The position numbers were made by a program, and so were the translations under genes. 64,000 nt of DNA from CALGTL01 sp963579135 (lineage in GTDB: Bacteria > Chloroflexota > Dehalococcoidia > Lucifugimonadales > Australimonadaceae). Positions 8,409 to 17,594 of the stretch are shown here, one piece after another. Position 1 is the first letter of the stretch, and each line of letters opens with the position of its first letter. Below the pieces are notes generated by a model that was not told the origin of the DNA, made no database searches, and saw only the letters and a program-made list of their open reading frames with translations. The stretch covers positions 1-64,000 of the forward strand of contig CAUZFB010000010.1 of assembly GCA_963579135.1 (NCBI GenBank). Direction: 5' to 3'.

Positions 8409-9103
8409 ATCAGGCTTGTAAGCTCGCTCAGGCTTGCCACGACGGTCCCTGCCCACTCCAGCGCATCCTTGCGGTAGAAACTGTCGAACCACGTGTGCTC
8501 CTCGCCGGGCACGCGTAGCAACACGGCTTCCATGCCAACCGCACTTGCACCGGTGAGCTCTCTCGCGCCTCCGTCCCCTACGAACATGCACCGCTCTGGC
8601 TTCACGCCTAGAGGGCCGGATGCCGCCTCGTACACGCTCGGGTGAGGCTTCATCGCGCCGACGTTGCACGAGAACACCACGTGATCGAATAGGTCGGCCA
8701 GGCCCGCTGTCGGCCACAGAGGAGGAATCTCTGCCGAGCAATTGCTCAGCAGACCAACCTTTGCACCCGTTGCGCGGATCGCTTCCAGCGTCGCTCGCGC
8801 CTCTTCGCGTGGCGCCAGCCAGCCTGCGGCGATTGCTAGCCAACGCTGCTTGGCGTCTGTGACTTCGCCTGAGGAAGCCGCACGCCCTGCTGCCGCGGCC
8901 GTTTTCGCCAGTATCTCGTCTATCCCGCCGAACAATCCGGACTCACGTTCGTCGATCGTCGCGCGCCATGCCTTGGTGAAAGCGTCCGAGTGAACCCCTA
9001 GCGCACCGGCCACTTCACCTAGCATTGCCCCATAGTCGTCAGGCGGCACCGTGTGGATCAGTGTCCCGAACAGATCAAAGATCACCGCGTCGTATCGCGC
9101 CAT
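8405..9103 (-). CDS. HAD superfamily hydrolase
   Basis: A 232-residue HAD-IA protein. Motif I DLFGTL has the nucleophile aspartate near residue 10, motif II is LLSNCS near 119, motif III lysine is in AMKPHP near 152, and motif IV is VGDGG near 176. The cap domain lies between motifs I and II. Family members dephosphorylate small phosphates or dehalogenate 2-haloacids; the sequence does not decide between them. It lies 2 nt downstream of the RND exporter on the same strand and is likely co-transcribed with it. The 3' end overlaps the convergent VOC gene by 4 nt. Confidence 0.88.
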   Translation of the reverse strand: MARYDAVIFDLFGTLIHTVPPDDYGAMLGEVAGALGVHSDAFTKAWRATIDERESGLFGGIDEILAKTAAAAGRAASSGEVTDAKQRWLAIAAGWLAPREEARATLEAIRATGAKVGLLSNCSAEIPPLWPTAGLADLFDHVVFSCNVGAMKPHPSVYEAASGPLGVKPERCMFVGDGGARELTGASAVGMEAVLLRVPGEEHTWFDSFYRKDALEWAGTVVASLSELTSLI

Positions 9104-9105
9104 GC

Positions 9106-11913
9106 CTATGACGGACCTTCCTGTTCCGAAGAAGCCGCCAGTGGGTTCTGGACGCGTACCGGTGAATCGGGGGTGACGAGCATCAGGAGCGAGGGGAGGA
9201 CTACAAGGGCGGCTACGAGGGCGAGGAAGATCATGAGCGCCGTTAGGATCCCGTACGTACTGAACATTGGCATCGGCGCGAAGGCCATGATCGCGAAACC
9301 CACAATGCTCGAGCCAGCAGACGCCAGCAGAGCGACACCGGTCCCGCGGGCCGCACGCCTAAGCGCTTCGACGGGCGTTGCGGTGCGGCCCACCTCCTCC
9401 CGGAAGCGCTCCGTCATGTGAATCGAGTAGTCGATGCCCACGCCTATGGACACCGCGCCGATGGTCGCCGAAACGAAATTCAGTGCGAAACCCGCCAACT
9501 CCATGATCGCGTATAGCCAGGCAACCACGAGTCCGATGGGCAGGATGGTCACCAGCGCGTACCTGATCGACCTGAACGCGATTAGGAGTAGCACGAGCGC
9601 ACCCGCGGCCGCGATGGGCAGTGACCGGCGCAAGTTATCGACCGTTGCCGTCAGTTCGGCGTCTCGCAAGAACGGAGATCCCGTCAGCCCGACCTGTGTG
9701 ATGCCAGGCACGTCCCGGAGCGGTGCGAGGTCCTCTTGCAGAGAGTCGCGGGCGAGCGTGATATGGCTCAATTCACGTGTACCTGGGATGCCTGCGTAGA
9801 TCAGAGTGATCTGCTCACCGGGCGTCGATGGGTCGTAGAACAACGCTTCGCGGACGACGCTCGACGCGTAAATGTCGGTTGTCGCGTTGAGCGGCACCCC
9901 GCGTGTAGTCATGAACTCAAACACTGCGAGCACCTGTGCGGGCGTATCGGGGCGGTGGTCTCCATCTTCATCGGTCAACGCGGCCCCCGAGCGCTCCTCA
10001 ACGGCGTTCCGGGCGTAGTCCGATTCCATCATCAGGGTCATCATGTTTAGCATGTTCTGATCGAAGATGCTGGGCGTGCCGTCTGCCGCCTTGCCCACGT
10101 AGGGGTTGGCGCCGAGGCTGTTGACGAACATATCCAGGGATGCAAGGGCATCCGGCGTCCCCAGATCTCCCTTCACGAACACGATGCCGCCCTCACCGCT
10201 GCGATCCCCGACGTGCTCATCCAACTTGTCGAGCCCCACGACGAGGTCCGAATCCTCCGAGAAGAAGTCCTTGACATCGAAGGTTGCCTCCAATCGCAAC
10301 GCGAGGACGAGCGACCCTGCCGTTAGCAAGGCGACCACAGGCAGGAGGACCTTGCGGCGTGAAGCAAGCGCCGTCACCAGTCGCTCAACCCATGCACCCT
10401 CCATCAACGGATGGGAGTTCGAGGTGAGAGCCCGTGACGTTTCACCCGATTTGCGCAGGTGCAGTACCAGGACGGGCGCGAGAATGAAAAGGGTTGTCGC
10501 GGCGACAAGCACGCCAGCGCCCATCGCCTTATCGACTGCCACTAGCAGGATGACTCCCACGCCGGTGAGCGCTGTCACGCCGCCTGCAGCCAGTAATGGC
10601 ACCCACACGGGTGGTCTCACGTTTGGGCGGGCATCCAGCAGCTCGTCGATCTTCATCAGCGCCAATGGCAGCACGATCCCCAATATGCTGAATGATGAAA
10701 GGACAGCGATTCCGGCTGCGAGCCCGAAGTGCACGATTGCTTCGATCCCAGACGAAACGTTGGATAGGAATGCGATGCTGTCACTCAGCATCGCTAGCAG
10801 GAGTGCGCCGATCACGCCGGCCATACCGGCTTGGAGCGCCGCCTTGGGCGCGATGCCCAGATTGCGCTCCTCTTGGTAGCGTCGGGTGGCATGCACCGCG
10901 AAGTCCACGCCCAGCGAGACCATGGCGATGGGCACGATCAGCTCGACGATTATCCCTCCCTTGATGCCGACCAGCGCGGAAATCCCCTTTAGCCAGATCA
11001 TCAGGCCGCCCACGCCGACGGCTGTCAACGCCGTCGGCCAGTAAGCGCGTAGGCTCGCGCCAACCACTGCGAGCGCGGCGATGACCGTGAGCACGATGAA
11101 CGTTCCTGTGGTTGCCCCTTGTTCCTCCGCCGCCAATGTTTGGTCGATGGCGAGCCCCCAGAGGTTGTATGTCTTCTGATCGCCGCGCATCGTCGATTGG
11201 ATGTTGCGGGCGAATCGCTCGATATTTCGGCCTGCCTCGTTCGCCGCGATGCTCCTAAAACTGGACATCCCTCCCAGGGCGTCGTTGTCCGCACGAACAG
11301 AGAACAGCAAAGCTGGGGATTGCCAGTAGTCGATTGTCTGGCCGAGGACCGTTCTGGTTTCGTGGGTCGCTAACACAGAGAGGTTGCTCTTGAGCCGCTT
11401 CGTCCGTTCATTTGATAGCAGGTCGTGGACCGCCAGTTTCACCTCGTCGTCGCTGGCGTTTTCGAGGTCCTTGTCCCGTGCTAGTCGCAACCACGTATCG
11501 ACCGAGTCGGCGAAGGTGAGCAGACCCTGGAAGCGGAACCCAGTATTCGTATCGAATGACTCCGCAAGGTAAGGCCTGTGCTCCATCGAACTAGGCGACA
11601 AATCACCGCGATCATCGGCCGCTCGTAGCGCGGCGGCATTGCGCAGCAGCTCCACGAGGGGGGCTTGCAAGAGCATGTCGCCAGCGCGCGCCTCGACGAT
11701 GTACGCGGTGATGAAGACGCTGGGGGCGAGCTTGGCGTTGATCTCGTCCCGTAGGCCGAACACCTCACCACCAGGTTCGGTAGACGCAACCTCGTCGGAT
11801 GTCCATAGCAGCATCGGCGTTACGAGCAGGGCGGTCATCAATAAGGCCAGTCCGATGATGGCGCTCGCGTGCTGCGCGAGCAGCCGGCTCGCAGTTTCTG
11901 CAGGAGACCGCAT
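9106..11913 (-). CDS. RND/MMPL superfamily exporter
   Basis: A 935-residue protein with a TM segment near residues 15-35, a large extracytoplasmic region (about 40-265), a block of TM segments (270-480), a second soluble region (about 540-765) and a final TM block (770-920). This is the duplicated MMPL/sterol-sensing layout. Conserved membrane acidic motifs appear in both halves (GVDFAVH near 340, GIDYSIH near 835), as expected for proton-driven RND transport. The 3' neighbour is a HAD hydrolase; the 5' neighbour, 3 nt away, is a truncated ABC ATPase. Members export lipids, hopanoids or hydrophobic compounds; the cargo here is unknown. Confidence 0.88.
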   Translation of the reverse strand: MRSPAETASRLLAQHASAIIGLALLMTALLVTPMLLWTSDEVASTEPGGEVFGLRDEINAKLAPSVFITAYIVEARAGDMLLQAPLVELLRNAAALRAADDRGDLSPSSMEHRPYLAESFDTNTGFRFQGLLTFADSVDTWLRLARDKDLENASDDEVKLAVHDLLSNERTKRLKSNLSVLATHETRTVLGQTIDYWQSPALLFSVRADNDALGGMSSFRSIAANEAGRNIERFARNIQSTMRGDQKTYNLWGLAIDQTLAAEEQGATTGTFIVLTVIAALAVVGASLRAYWPTALTAVGVGGLMIWLKGISALVGIKGGIIVELIVPIAMVSLGVDFAVHATRRYQEERNLGIAPKAALQAGMAGVIGALLLAMLSDSIAFLSNVSSGIEAIVHFGLAAGIAVLSSFSILGIVLPLALMKIDELLDARPNVRPPVWVPLLAAGGVTALTGVGVILLVAVDKAMGAGVLVAATTLFILAPVLVLHLRKSGETSRALTSNSHPLMEGAWVERLVTALASRRKVLLPVVALLTAGSLVLALRLEATFDVKDFFSEDSDLVVGLDKLDEHVGDRSGEGGIVFVKGDLGTPDALASLDMFVNSLGANPYVGKAADGTPSIFDQNMLNMMTLMMESDYARNAVEERSGAALTDEDGDHRPDTPAQVLAVFEFMTTRGVPLNATTDIYASSVVREALFYDPSTPGEQITLIYAGIPGTRELSHITLARDSLQEDLAPLRDVPGITQVGLTGSPFLRDAELTATVDNLRRSLPIAAAGALVLLLIAFRSIRYALVTILPIGLVVAWLYAIMELAGFALNFVSATIGAVSIGVGIDYSIHMTERFREEVGRTATPVEALRRAARGTGVALLASAGSSIVGFAIMAFAPMPMFSTYGILTALMIFLALVAALVVLPSLLMLVTPDSPVRVQNPLAASSEQEGPS

Positions 11914-11916
11914 GGC

Positions 11917-12228
11917 TTAGGCGCTGCGAAGCGTTCGAAGGATCTGTCGCAGGCTTCGGTCCTCCGCTAGGTAGCCGATCCTGGATGGCGTTGCTTGAGA
12001 CATGTTTCCGCCGAACAGCATCACTGTCCCCTGGGCAGGGCGAATGATGTCCAGCACCATGCGGGTTGTCGCGGCTTTGCCCGAGCCGTTGGGTCCCACC
12101 AGCCCCAGTTGCTGGCTCGGCTGGATGGCCAACGACACTCCCTGCACGACGTCACAATGGCCGTAACGTTTCCAGAGGTCGTCCGCTTCCACACTAGGCG
12201 CTGTCGGTGGTGTTGTCATAGTGTCCAT
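11917..12228 (-). pseudogene. Truncated ABC ATPase with damaged Walker A
   Basis: A 103-residue frame matches only the N-terminal third of an ABC-2-type exporter ATPase: a Walker A region near 46-55 and the RIGYLAEDRSL segment near 83. It then stops, with no Q-loop partner, signature or Walker B. Walker A reads GPNGSGKAATTRM, where the Thr/Ser after the lysine, which coordinates Mg2+-ATP, is replaced by alanine. Truncation plus this substitution points to a dead gene. The stop lies 3 nt from the RND start, suggesting that a deletion brought the two together. Confidence 0.75.
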
Positions 12229-12402
12229 GGAGCCCGCAAAGTGTACCAGCCAAGTTCGCTACTCCGGCGGGATCCTGGGAGTCAGCATTGGCGGCGTCCA
12301 AATTGGAGGGAGTGTCTTGAGATGACGAATTGGGTCTCCGATATGGTGACCTGGGACGAAATTGACCATCTCTCGTTGTTAGGGGAATTCCAAAACTTGA
12401 GT

Positions 12403-12603
12403 GTGGTCTAAGCGCTGGATGCAGGCCGAGGCGCCATGGGAATCGGCGCGTCCGGCATTGCTCTAGGCCTGGTGATGGCCTGGCTTATTCCAATCCTGTC
12501 TGAGAGGTGCCCACCGGCGAAATGGTTGGCGTATTGCATGTGGGCCTTTGCGTCGACCCCATCATTAGAAATAGCGGCAATACACGCGAAACATACCAAT
12601 CGG
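12403..12603 (+). pseudogene. Fragment of an MFS transporter
   Basis: Two overlapping frames give SKRWMQ then GRGAMGIGASGIALGLVMAW. This resembles the cytoplasmic-loop motif of the MFS carriers elsewhere in this window (RRRATAIS..., AKRGIAAGVG...). The frame changes within the motif, there is no start or ribosome site, and it stops after about 65 codons. The upstream part (12229-12402) holds only a 29-codon unassigned frame. Interpreted as a decayed MFS remnant; similarity judged by eye. Confidence 0.4.
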
Positions 12604-12910
12604 TGACGAAAAGAGAAGATTGACACTCCGCGATTAGGTGGGTACGGTTGCCCCAGAACTCGTCACTGACGACCCGCTGCAAGCCAACCCGAGGTAAAAC
12701 GGCCGACCCAGCAGCGATAGATGGGTCCATCAGCGTGGCGAGGCGTATTTCTCGTGTTTTCTCACGTTTTTGACTCGGCACTGTCCTCCACGAACCACGC
12801 CTTGAATAAGCGATGGCGGTTTGGGAACAGCCGTTTTGTGCCCTGAGCAGGGTTAGAGGCGAACGGACTAGAACGCGGGGTTGGAATATTCGGAATCCTA
12901 AGGAGCAAGC
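12604..12910. other. Non-coding leader of the betaine-type importer operon
   Basis: No convincing gene is seen. A long minus-strand frame crossing this stretch is an antisense shadow of the ATPase gene. The last bases (CTAAGGAGCAAGC) contain AAGGAG as the ribosome site for the ATG at 12911. A promoter must lie here, but no clear -35/-10 pair was found. Confidence 0.4.
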
Positions 12911-14221
12911 ATGGCGCAGGATGGCGCACCAAAGCTGAGCGTTCGGGGACTGTGGAAGGTATTTGGTCATGAATCCACCGGGGGTGAAGTGCCCTCTGAG
13001 ATCGCTACCAAGAACAAAGCAGAGATGCGTGAAGACGACGGGATTGTCCTCGCGCTCAAAGATGTCAGCTTCGATGTCCACGAGGGCGAGACCTTCGTCG
13101 TGATGGGCCTCTCGGGTAGCGGTAAGTCGACCCTCGTGCGCGCGTTAATTCGTCTGATTGAGCCTTCGTATGGTCAGATCCTCGTTGATGGTGAGGACGT
13201 CCTCCAGTTCTCTGAGCAGGAGCTCGTGGAGTTCCGCCGCCGCAAGACGGCGATGGTCTTCCAGCACTTCGGCCTTTTACCGCACCGCACGGTGCTGGAG
13301 AATGCTGCGTGGGGACTTGAGGTCCAGAACGTCCCCAAGGCCGAGCGCTTGCAAGTCGCGCGCGAAACGCTTGAACTGGTGGGCCTCAAGGGCTGGGAAG
13401 ACTACCGGCCGGCAGCTTTGAGTGGTGGTATGCAGCAACGCGTCGGACTGGCCCGAGCGATAGCTGCAGACCCCGACATATTGCTGATGGATGAGCCGTT
13501 CAGTGGCCTTGATCCGCTGATTCGGCGTGATATGCAAGGAGAACTCGTCCGCTTGCAGGAGCAACTGCATAAAACGCTTATTTTCATTACCCACGACTTG
13601 GCCGAAGCGCTCAAGTTGGGGACACGTATTGCGATTATGCGCGATGGTCTTGTCATCCAGATCGGTACGCCCGAAGAGATCCTCGCGAACCCTGCGGATG
13701 ATTACGTCGCCGAGTTTGTGCGCGATGTTCGGCGGACTTCAATCGTGACGCTTCGAACGCTCATGGAGCAACCCGTGCTTCAACTCCGTGAGTCCGACTC
13801 ACCGAACCAGGCTATCCAGGCGATGGGCCGGGCTGGCGTCGTTTCCGCGTTCATGGTCGATGCCCAAGAACGCTACCTCGGAGTCGTGTCCTTCAATGCC
13901 GCAGCGGAGGCCAAGCAGCGCGGGGATGCCACTATCGTCAATGCTTGTATCGGTGACGAGACGCCGTGCCTTCCGGTGGATACGTCTGTTGAGTCCGCGC
14001 TACCTATCGTGCAGCACGAGGAAGGTGTGCTCCCCGTCACAGACGGCGAAGGCCGCCTGGTGGGTACGGTACAGCCTTCGTCGGTCGTCACTGCGATGGC
14101 CCAGGAAGCGCAGGAGCAAGCTGAAGCTCGCGGCAGCAGTGTGTTGGAGATGGAGAGCGCGTCCCTCCGCACACCCGCTGAGGTTGACAGTGAAATGGAA
14201 AAGACCCCGACCGCTGGCTAG
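12911..14221 (+). CDS. proV: Glycine betaine/proline-type ABC importer ATPase with CBS domains
   Basis: A 436-residue ATPase. Walker A GLSGSGKST is at 66-74, then the Q-loop region VFQHFGLLPH, the signature LSGGMQQR and Walker B LLMDEPFSGLDP. The long N-terminal part before Walker A (VFGHESTGG and a charged insert) is typical of ProV/OpuAA. Residues from about 285 to 400 form a CBS pair, which in OpuA senses ionic strength, so the importer is probably osmotically gated. It is the first gene of a three-gene operon with permease and binding protein, and AAGGAG lies 7 nt upstream. The substrate is likely betaine, proline or a related quaternary amine. Confidence 0.92.
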   Translation: MAQDGAPKLSVRGLWKVFGHESTGGEVPSEIATKNKAEMREDDGIVLALKDVSFDVHEGETFVVMGLSGSGKSTLVRALIRLIEPSYGQILVDGEDVLQFSEQELVEFRRRKTAMVFQHFGLLPHRTVLENAAWGLEVQNVPKAERLQVARETLELVGLKGWEDYRPAALSGGMQQRVGLARAIAADPDILLMDEPFSGLDPLIRRDMQGELVRLQEQLHKTLIFITHDLAEALKLGTRIAIMRDGLVIQIGTPEEILANPADDYVAEFVRDVRRTSIVTLRTLMEQPVLQLRESDSPNQAIQAMGRAGVVSAFMVDAQERYLGVVSFNAAAEAKQRGDATIVNACIGDETPCLPVDTSVESALPIVQHEEGVLPVTDGEGRLVGTVQPSSVVTAMAQEAQEQAEARGSSVLEMESASLRTPAEVDSEMEKTPTAG

Positions 14222-14265
14222 TAGAGCCGCGGCATCATCGGGCGGATAGATTATCGGAGGGATCC

Positions 14266-15261
14266 ATGGCGATTTTATCGCCGTTAAAGACTGTAAAAAA
14301 ACTGCCAGGGACCGAGCTTAACGGCCGCACACGCTGGCTGATTGGGTCCGGCGCATTCGTGGCTTTCAGCGCTATCGTTTTGGCCGTCTTGGGCCCCGCA
14401 GTGGAATTCCCGGTCAAAATTGGGCGCCATTTATCGGAGGCGATCGACGACTCCATTGGGTGGGCAACCACCAGCGGGGCGTGGCTCCTTGATCCCACGT
14501 CTGATGGAGTTCTGCGCTTTCTGTTGCTAATAAAAGACTTCTTTGAATGGCTTCCCTGGCCGATCTTCATCGTTGCGGTTGTGATTGCGTCGTATAAGAC
14601 GGCAGGCCGTGGGATCGCGATCTTCGCTGTCCTATCACTGACGATGATGGGGGCCTTGGGTCTTTGGGAAAGTGCCATGGAGACGATGGCTCTGATCGTC
14701 GTTGCGGTGATTCTCTCGATCGCCATCGCAGTGCCTATGGGTATTCTCGCAGCACGCAGCAACCTCGTAGACGCGATTCTTCGCCCTATCCTGGACGCGA
14801 TGCAGACGATGCCCAGTTTCGTCTACTTGGTTCCTGCTGTCATGTTCTTTGGCATCGGTGATGTCCCGGCGATTTTTGCTACCATTATTTACGCGGTACC
14901 GCCGGCAATCAGGCTTACGAACCTCGGTATCCGCCAGGTCTCCTCAGAGATCGTTGAAGCTGCCATGTCCTTTGGCACCACACCGCGACAGCTCCTGATG
15001 AAAGTGCAGATACCGATGGCAGTGCCTACCATCATGGCAGGGATCAACCAGACCATTATGATGGCGCTAGCTATGGTCGTGATCGCATCCCTGGTCGGTG
15101 CCGGTGGCCTCGGCGAAGATGTGAACCGTGCTCTGAATCGCTTCCAGCCGGGTGAAGCGCTTCTAAGTGGGCTTGGGATTGTTTTCCTTGCCATAATCAT
15201 CGACCGTGTGACGCAGGCAGCCGCGAATGAACGCCAGAAGTCTCTCATGGGAGAGCGCTAA
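14266..15261 (+). CDS. proW: Glycine betaine/proline-type ABC importer permease
   Basis: A 331-residue integral membrane protein with TM segments spread through residues 25-320 and a BinA-type core. The ATPase-contact loop EIVEAAMSFGTTPRQLL lies near residues 227-243. The long N-terminal region before the core is the ProW rather than OpuCB arrangement. It begins 44 nt after the ATPase stop with GGAGGG upstream of the ATG, and is followed 72 nt later by the binding protein. The three genes make a complete importer in the usual order. Confidence 0.92.
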   Translation: MAILSPLKTVKKLPGTELNGRTRWLIGSGAFVAFSAIVLAVLGPAVEFPVKIGRHLSEAIDDSIGWATTSGAWLLDPTSDGVLRFLLLIKDFFEWLPWPIFIVAVVIASYKTAGRGIAIFAVLSLTMMGALGLWESAMETMALIVVAVILSIAIAVPMGILAARSNLVDAILRPILDAMQTMPSFVYLVPAVMFFGIGDVPAIFATIIYAVPPAIRLTNLGIRQVSSEIVEAAMSFGTTPRQLLMKVQIPMAVPTIMAGINQTIMMALAMVVIASLVGAGGLGEDVNRALNRFQPGEALLSGLGIVFLAIIIDRVTQAAANERQKSLMGER

Positions 15262-15333
15262 AAAGCTGTTAGGAGTTCCGGCTTGCGAGCCGGACGTGAA
15301 GAAGTGATTAAGATCAGATGGAGGAAGATTGGT

Positions 15334-16335
15334 ATGAAGTTAGGAAAATTTAGCAAGCTAGGTATGTTGGCAGGCCTAACGGCCATGTTTGCATTGGTTT
15401 TGGCAGGGTGTGGCGGGGACGACGCCCCTAAGCCGAAGTTGATTTTTGGTGACCTCAACTGGGACAGTGCACAGATCCAAAACGCGATCGCTCGGGCCAT
15501 CGCAGAGCGCGGCTATGACTACGAGACGGATGCAGTGCCTGGCGGGACGATCCCGTTGATGCAGGCCCTCACTTCTGGCGATACCAATATCAACATGGAG
15601 CTCTGGCTCCCCAACCAGGCGGACGCATGGGCAGAAGCCTACAAGTCCGGCGACCTGCAGATTATTGGTAACAGCCTTGAAGATAATTGGCAGAGTTCTT
15701 ACTTGATCCCGCAGTACACGGCTGACGCCAACCCCGGCCTCAGGAAAGTTTCGGACTTGCCCGATTACGTAGATTTGTTCAAGACGACTGCCACTGGCGA
15801 CAAGGGGCGCAACATCGGCTGCATCCCAGGTTGGGAGTGTGAGGTCATCAACGAGAAGAAGCTCGTTGCATACGGACTTGACGACACCTACGAACTTGTG
15901 AATCCCGGTTCCATGGCGGCTCTCAACGCTGAGGTCCTTGATGCGTTCACCAAGAAAGAGGACATCCTTTTCTACTACTGGGGCCCCACAGCCTTGGCCA
16001 ATAAGATTGACTCTGAATTCGGTGGCTATTTCCTTCTTGAAGAGCCGGCGCACTCCAAGGAGTGCGAAGCGGCGGATCCTGCTTGGGGGTGCGCATATCC
16101 GCTGGCGGAGGTTCTCGTTGTCATGAGGACCGATCTAGTTGAGGCGGCTCCTGACATCGCCGAGTTCTTTGGCAAGTGGGATTTCAACGCGAAGAATCAG
16201 GTCAGCGCTGAGAACTACATGAGCGATTCCGGTGAAACTTACGCAGAGACAGCTATCTGGTTCCTCCAGAACACTAAAGACTGGAAGACCTGGGTGACCG
16301 CGGACGCTTTGTCCAAGATTGAGAAAAGCTTCTAA
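15334..16335 (+). CDS. proX: Glycine betaine/proline-type substrate-binding lipoprotein
   Basis: The frame is open from 15283, but ATG 15334 has GGAGGA 8 nt upstream and yields a clean lipoprotein signal: MKLGKFSKLG, a hydrophobic stretch, then LVLAGC. The mature part is an OpuAC-type domain. Tryptophans in ELWLPNQADAW and FYYWGPTAL are candidates for the aromatic cage that binds quaternary ammonium groups; this residue assignment is inference. Paired cysteines (IGCIPGWEC; KECEAADPAWGC) could form disulfides outside the membrane. It ends the operon at a strong hairpin. Confidence 0.92.
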   Translation: MKLGKFSKLGMLAGLTAMFALVLAGCGGDDAPKPKLIFGDLNWDSAQIQNAIARAIAERGYDYETDAVPGGTIPLMQALTSGDTNINMELWLPNQADAWAEAYKSGDLQIIGNSLEDNWQSSYLIPQYTADANPGLRKVSDLPDYVDLFKTTATGDKGRNIGCIPGWECEVINEKKLVAYGLDDTYELVNPGSMAALNAEVLDAFTKKEDILFYYWGPTALANKIDSEFGGYFLLEEPAHSKECEAADPAWGCAYPLAEVLVVMRTDLVEAAPDIAEFFGKWDFNAKNQVSAENYMSDSGETYAETAIWFLQNTKDWKTWVTADALSKIEKSF

Positions 16336-16358
16336 GCTTTCTGCAACGTCGCTTTCTC

Positions 16359-16386
16359 AGGAGGGTGGCCCCATGGCCACCCTCCT
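16359..16386 (+). terminator. Terminator of the betaine-type importer operon
   Basis: A 12-bp perfect GC-rich stem (16359-16370 with 16375-16386) around the CCAT loop, 23 nt after the binding-protein stop, followed by TTGCTTAC. An ATG inside this stem opens the next frame but is unlikely to be a start. Confidence 0.8.
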
Positions 16387-16430
16387 TTGCTTACTATTCG
16401 GATGACCCTCACTGCGTTACTCTTTCTTTC

Positions 16431-17594
16431 GTGCCCCGCCTCATCCGCAATCTCGCTGTGGCCATCGTTGTGGGGCTTGCCATCGGCGCCGTCGTAGCTT
16501 GGCTGGCCAGCGTACGACTTGCCGCGAACGTTAGTCCTGCAACCCTGGAGGGACTCGCTGCCCCACGTGGTTTGACTCCGATCAGCGACGGCTCGCTGCT
16601 GATCGCTGAAGGCGGGGCCGGGCGATTGCTGAAGTGGGATTTCTCTGGCGCTCCTCAAGTAATCTCTGATGCCTTCCCGCACCTTTCTATCTCGGGTATC
16701 CAAGGTGAAAGTGCCAGCGGCATCTCTGCTGCCCTGCAAGTTGACGGGGATAGCTACCTTGCCATCGTTGGTGAAGCACGCGCCCATGGGCATCAAGAGC
16801 TGTATCGCCTAACGCCACCAGACCAACCCCTGCCAGTTACCGGGCAGGACGTGCAAGGATTCTTCCCGCCCCAGCCCATCACCAACCCCTATGACTTGGT
16901 GCTTATGGCCGGTGGAGATGTGCTAGTGACCGACTCTGGCCGGAACAGCGTCATCCGGATCACGTCGGATGGCGTTATCTCCGATTACGCGTTCTTCCCG
17001 GACGAACCAGTACCTCACACTGGCGAAAAGGCCCAAGCGGTGCCTACCGGCGCTGTCTGGGGCCCTGACGGCGCGTTGTACGTTGCAACCCTCACTGGAT
17101 GGCCACACCCCACTGGCGGGGCCACCGTCTACCGCGTTGCCGATACCAATGCCGACGGCGATGCGATTGATGACGGCGAGGTGACTTCCTACTCGACCGG
17201 GTTCAGTGCCGCTACCGACCTCGCGTTCGAGGCGGACGGCAGTTTACTAGTCACCGAGTTCAGCACTCAGATGAAGGTGCTGGTGTCTGACCTTACGCTC
17301 GACAACGCGACTGACCTCCCAGGACGCCTTGTGCGCCGCGCCGTTGATGGGACCACTAGCGTTGTCGCCGAGAATCTCGTTGGCCCTACGGCCGTTGCCG
17401 TAGTAGGCGGCCGGGTCTTCGTGAGCGAGGAGTTCGCAGGGCGAGTGGTTGAAATCGGAGGCACCGGCCCACCGGCACTGAGCGCGCTGGACTGGGTGCT
17501 CTCCATCGTTGCGGCCATCGGGGCTGCGTTACTAGCAGGCGGCGCTTTGTTGGCCACTCAACGACGTGATCAACGAAAAGAGGCTTTAGCGTGA
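16431..17594 (+). CDS. Membrane-anchored beta-propeller protein (ScyD/ScyE or NHL-like)
   Basis: The frame opens at 16365 inside the preceding terminator stem. GTG 16431 is a better start, giving an N-terminal TM helix directly (AVAIVVGLAIGAVVAWLA), although no clear ribosome site is visible. The body has repeated blade motifs (PRGLTPISDGSLLIAEG, NPYDLVLMAGGDVLVTD, GPDGALYVATLTGWP), as in ScyD/ScyE-family and NHL propellers that bind or turn over small molecules outside the cytoplasm. A second TM helix at the C-terminus (ALDWVLSIVAAIGAALLAGG) is followed by a basic tail, so both ends are anchored. The stop overlaps the next GTG start, implying translational coupling. Exact function unknown. 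Confidence 0.75.
   Translation: MPRLIRNLAVAIVVGLAIGAVVAWLASVRLAANVSPATLEGLAAPRGLTPISDGSLLIAEGGAGRLLKWDFSGAPQVISDAFPHLSISGIQGESASGISAALQVDGDSYLAIVGEARAHGHQELYRLTPPDQPLPVTGQDVQGFFPPQPITNPYDLVLMAGGDVLVTDSGRNSVIRITSDGVISDYAFFPDEPVPHTGEKAQAVPTGAVWGPDGALYVATLTGWPHPTGGATVYRVADTNADGDAIDDGEVTSYSTGFSAATDLAFEADGSLLVTEFSTQMKVLVSDLTLDNATDLPGRLVRRAVDGTTSVVAENLVGPTAVAVVGGRVFVSEEFAGRVVEIGGTGPPALSALDWVLSIVAAIGAALLAGGALLATQRRDQRKEALA

Noticed and set aside
12485..13081. A 198-codon minus-strand frame ahead of the betaine-type ATPase
   Set aside because: No motif or ribosome site; about half overlaps the well-supported ATPase gene in antisense.
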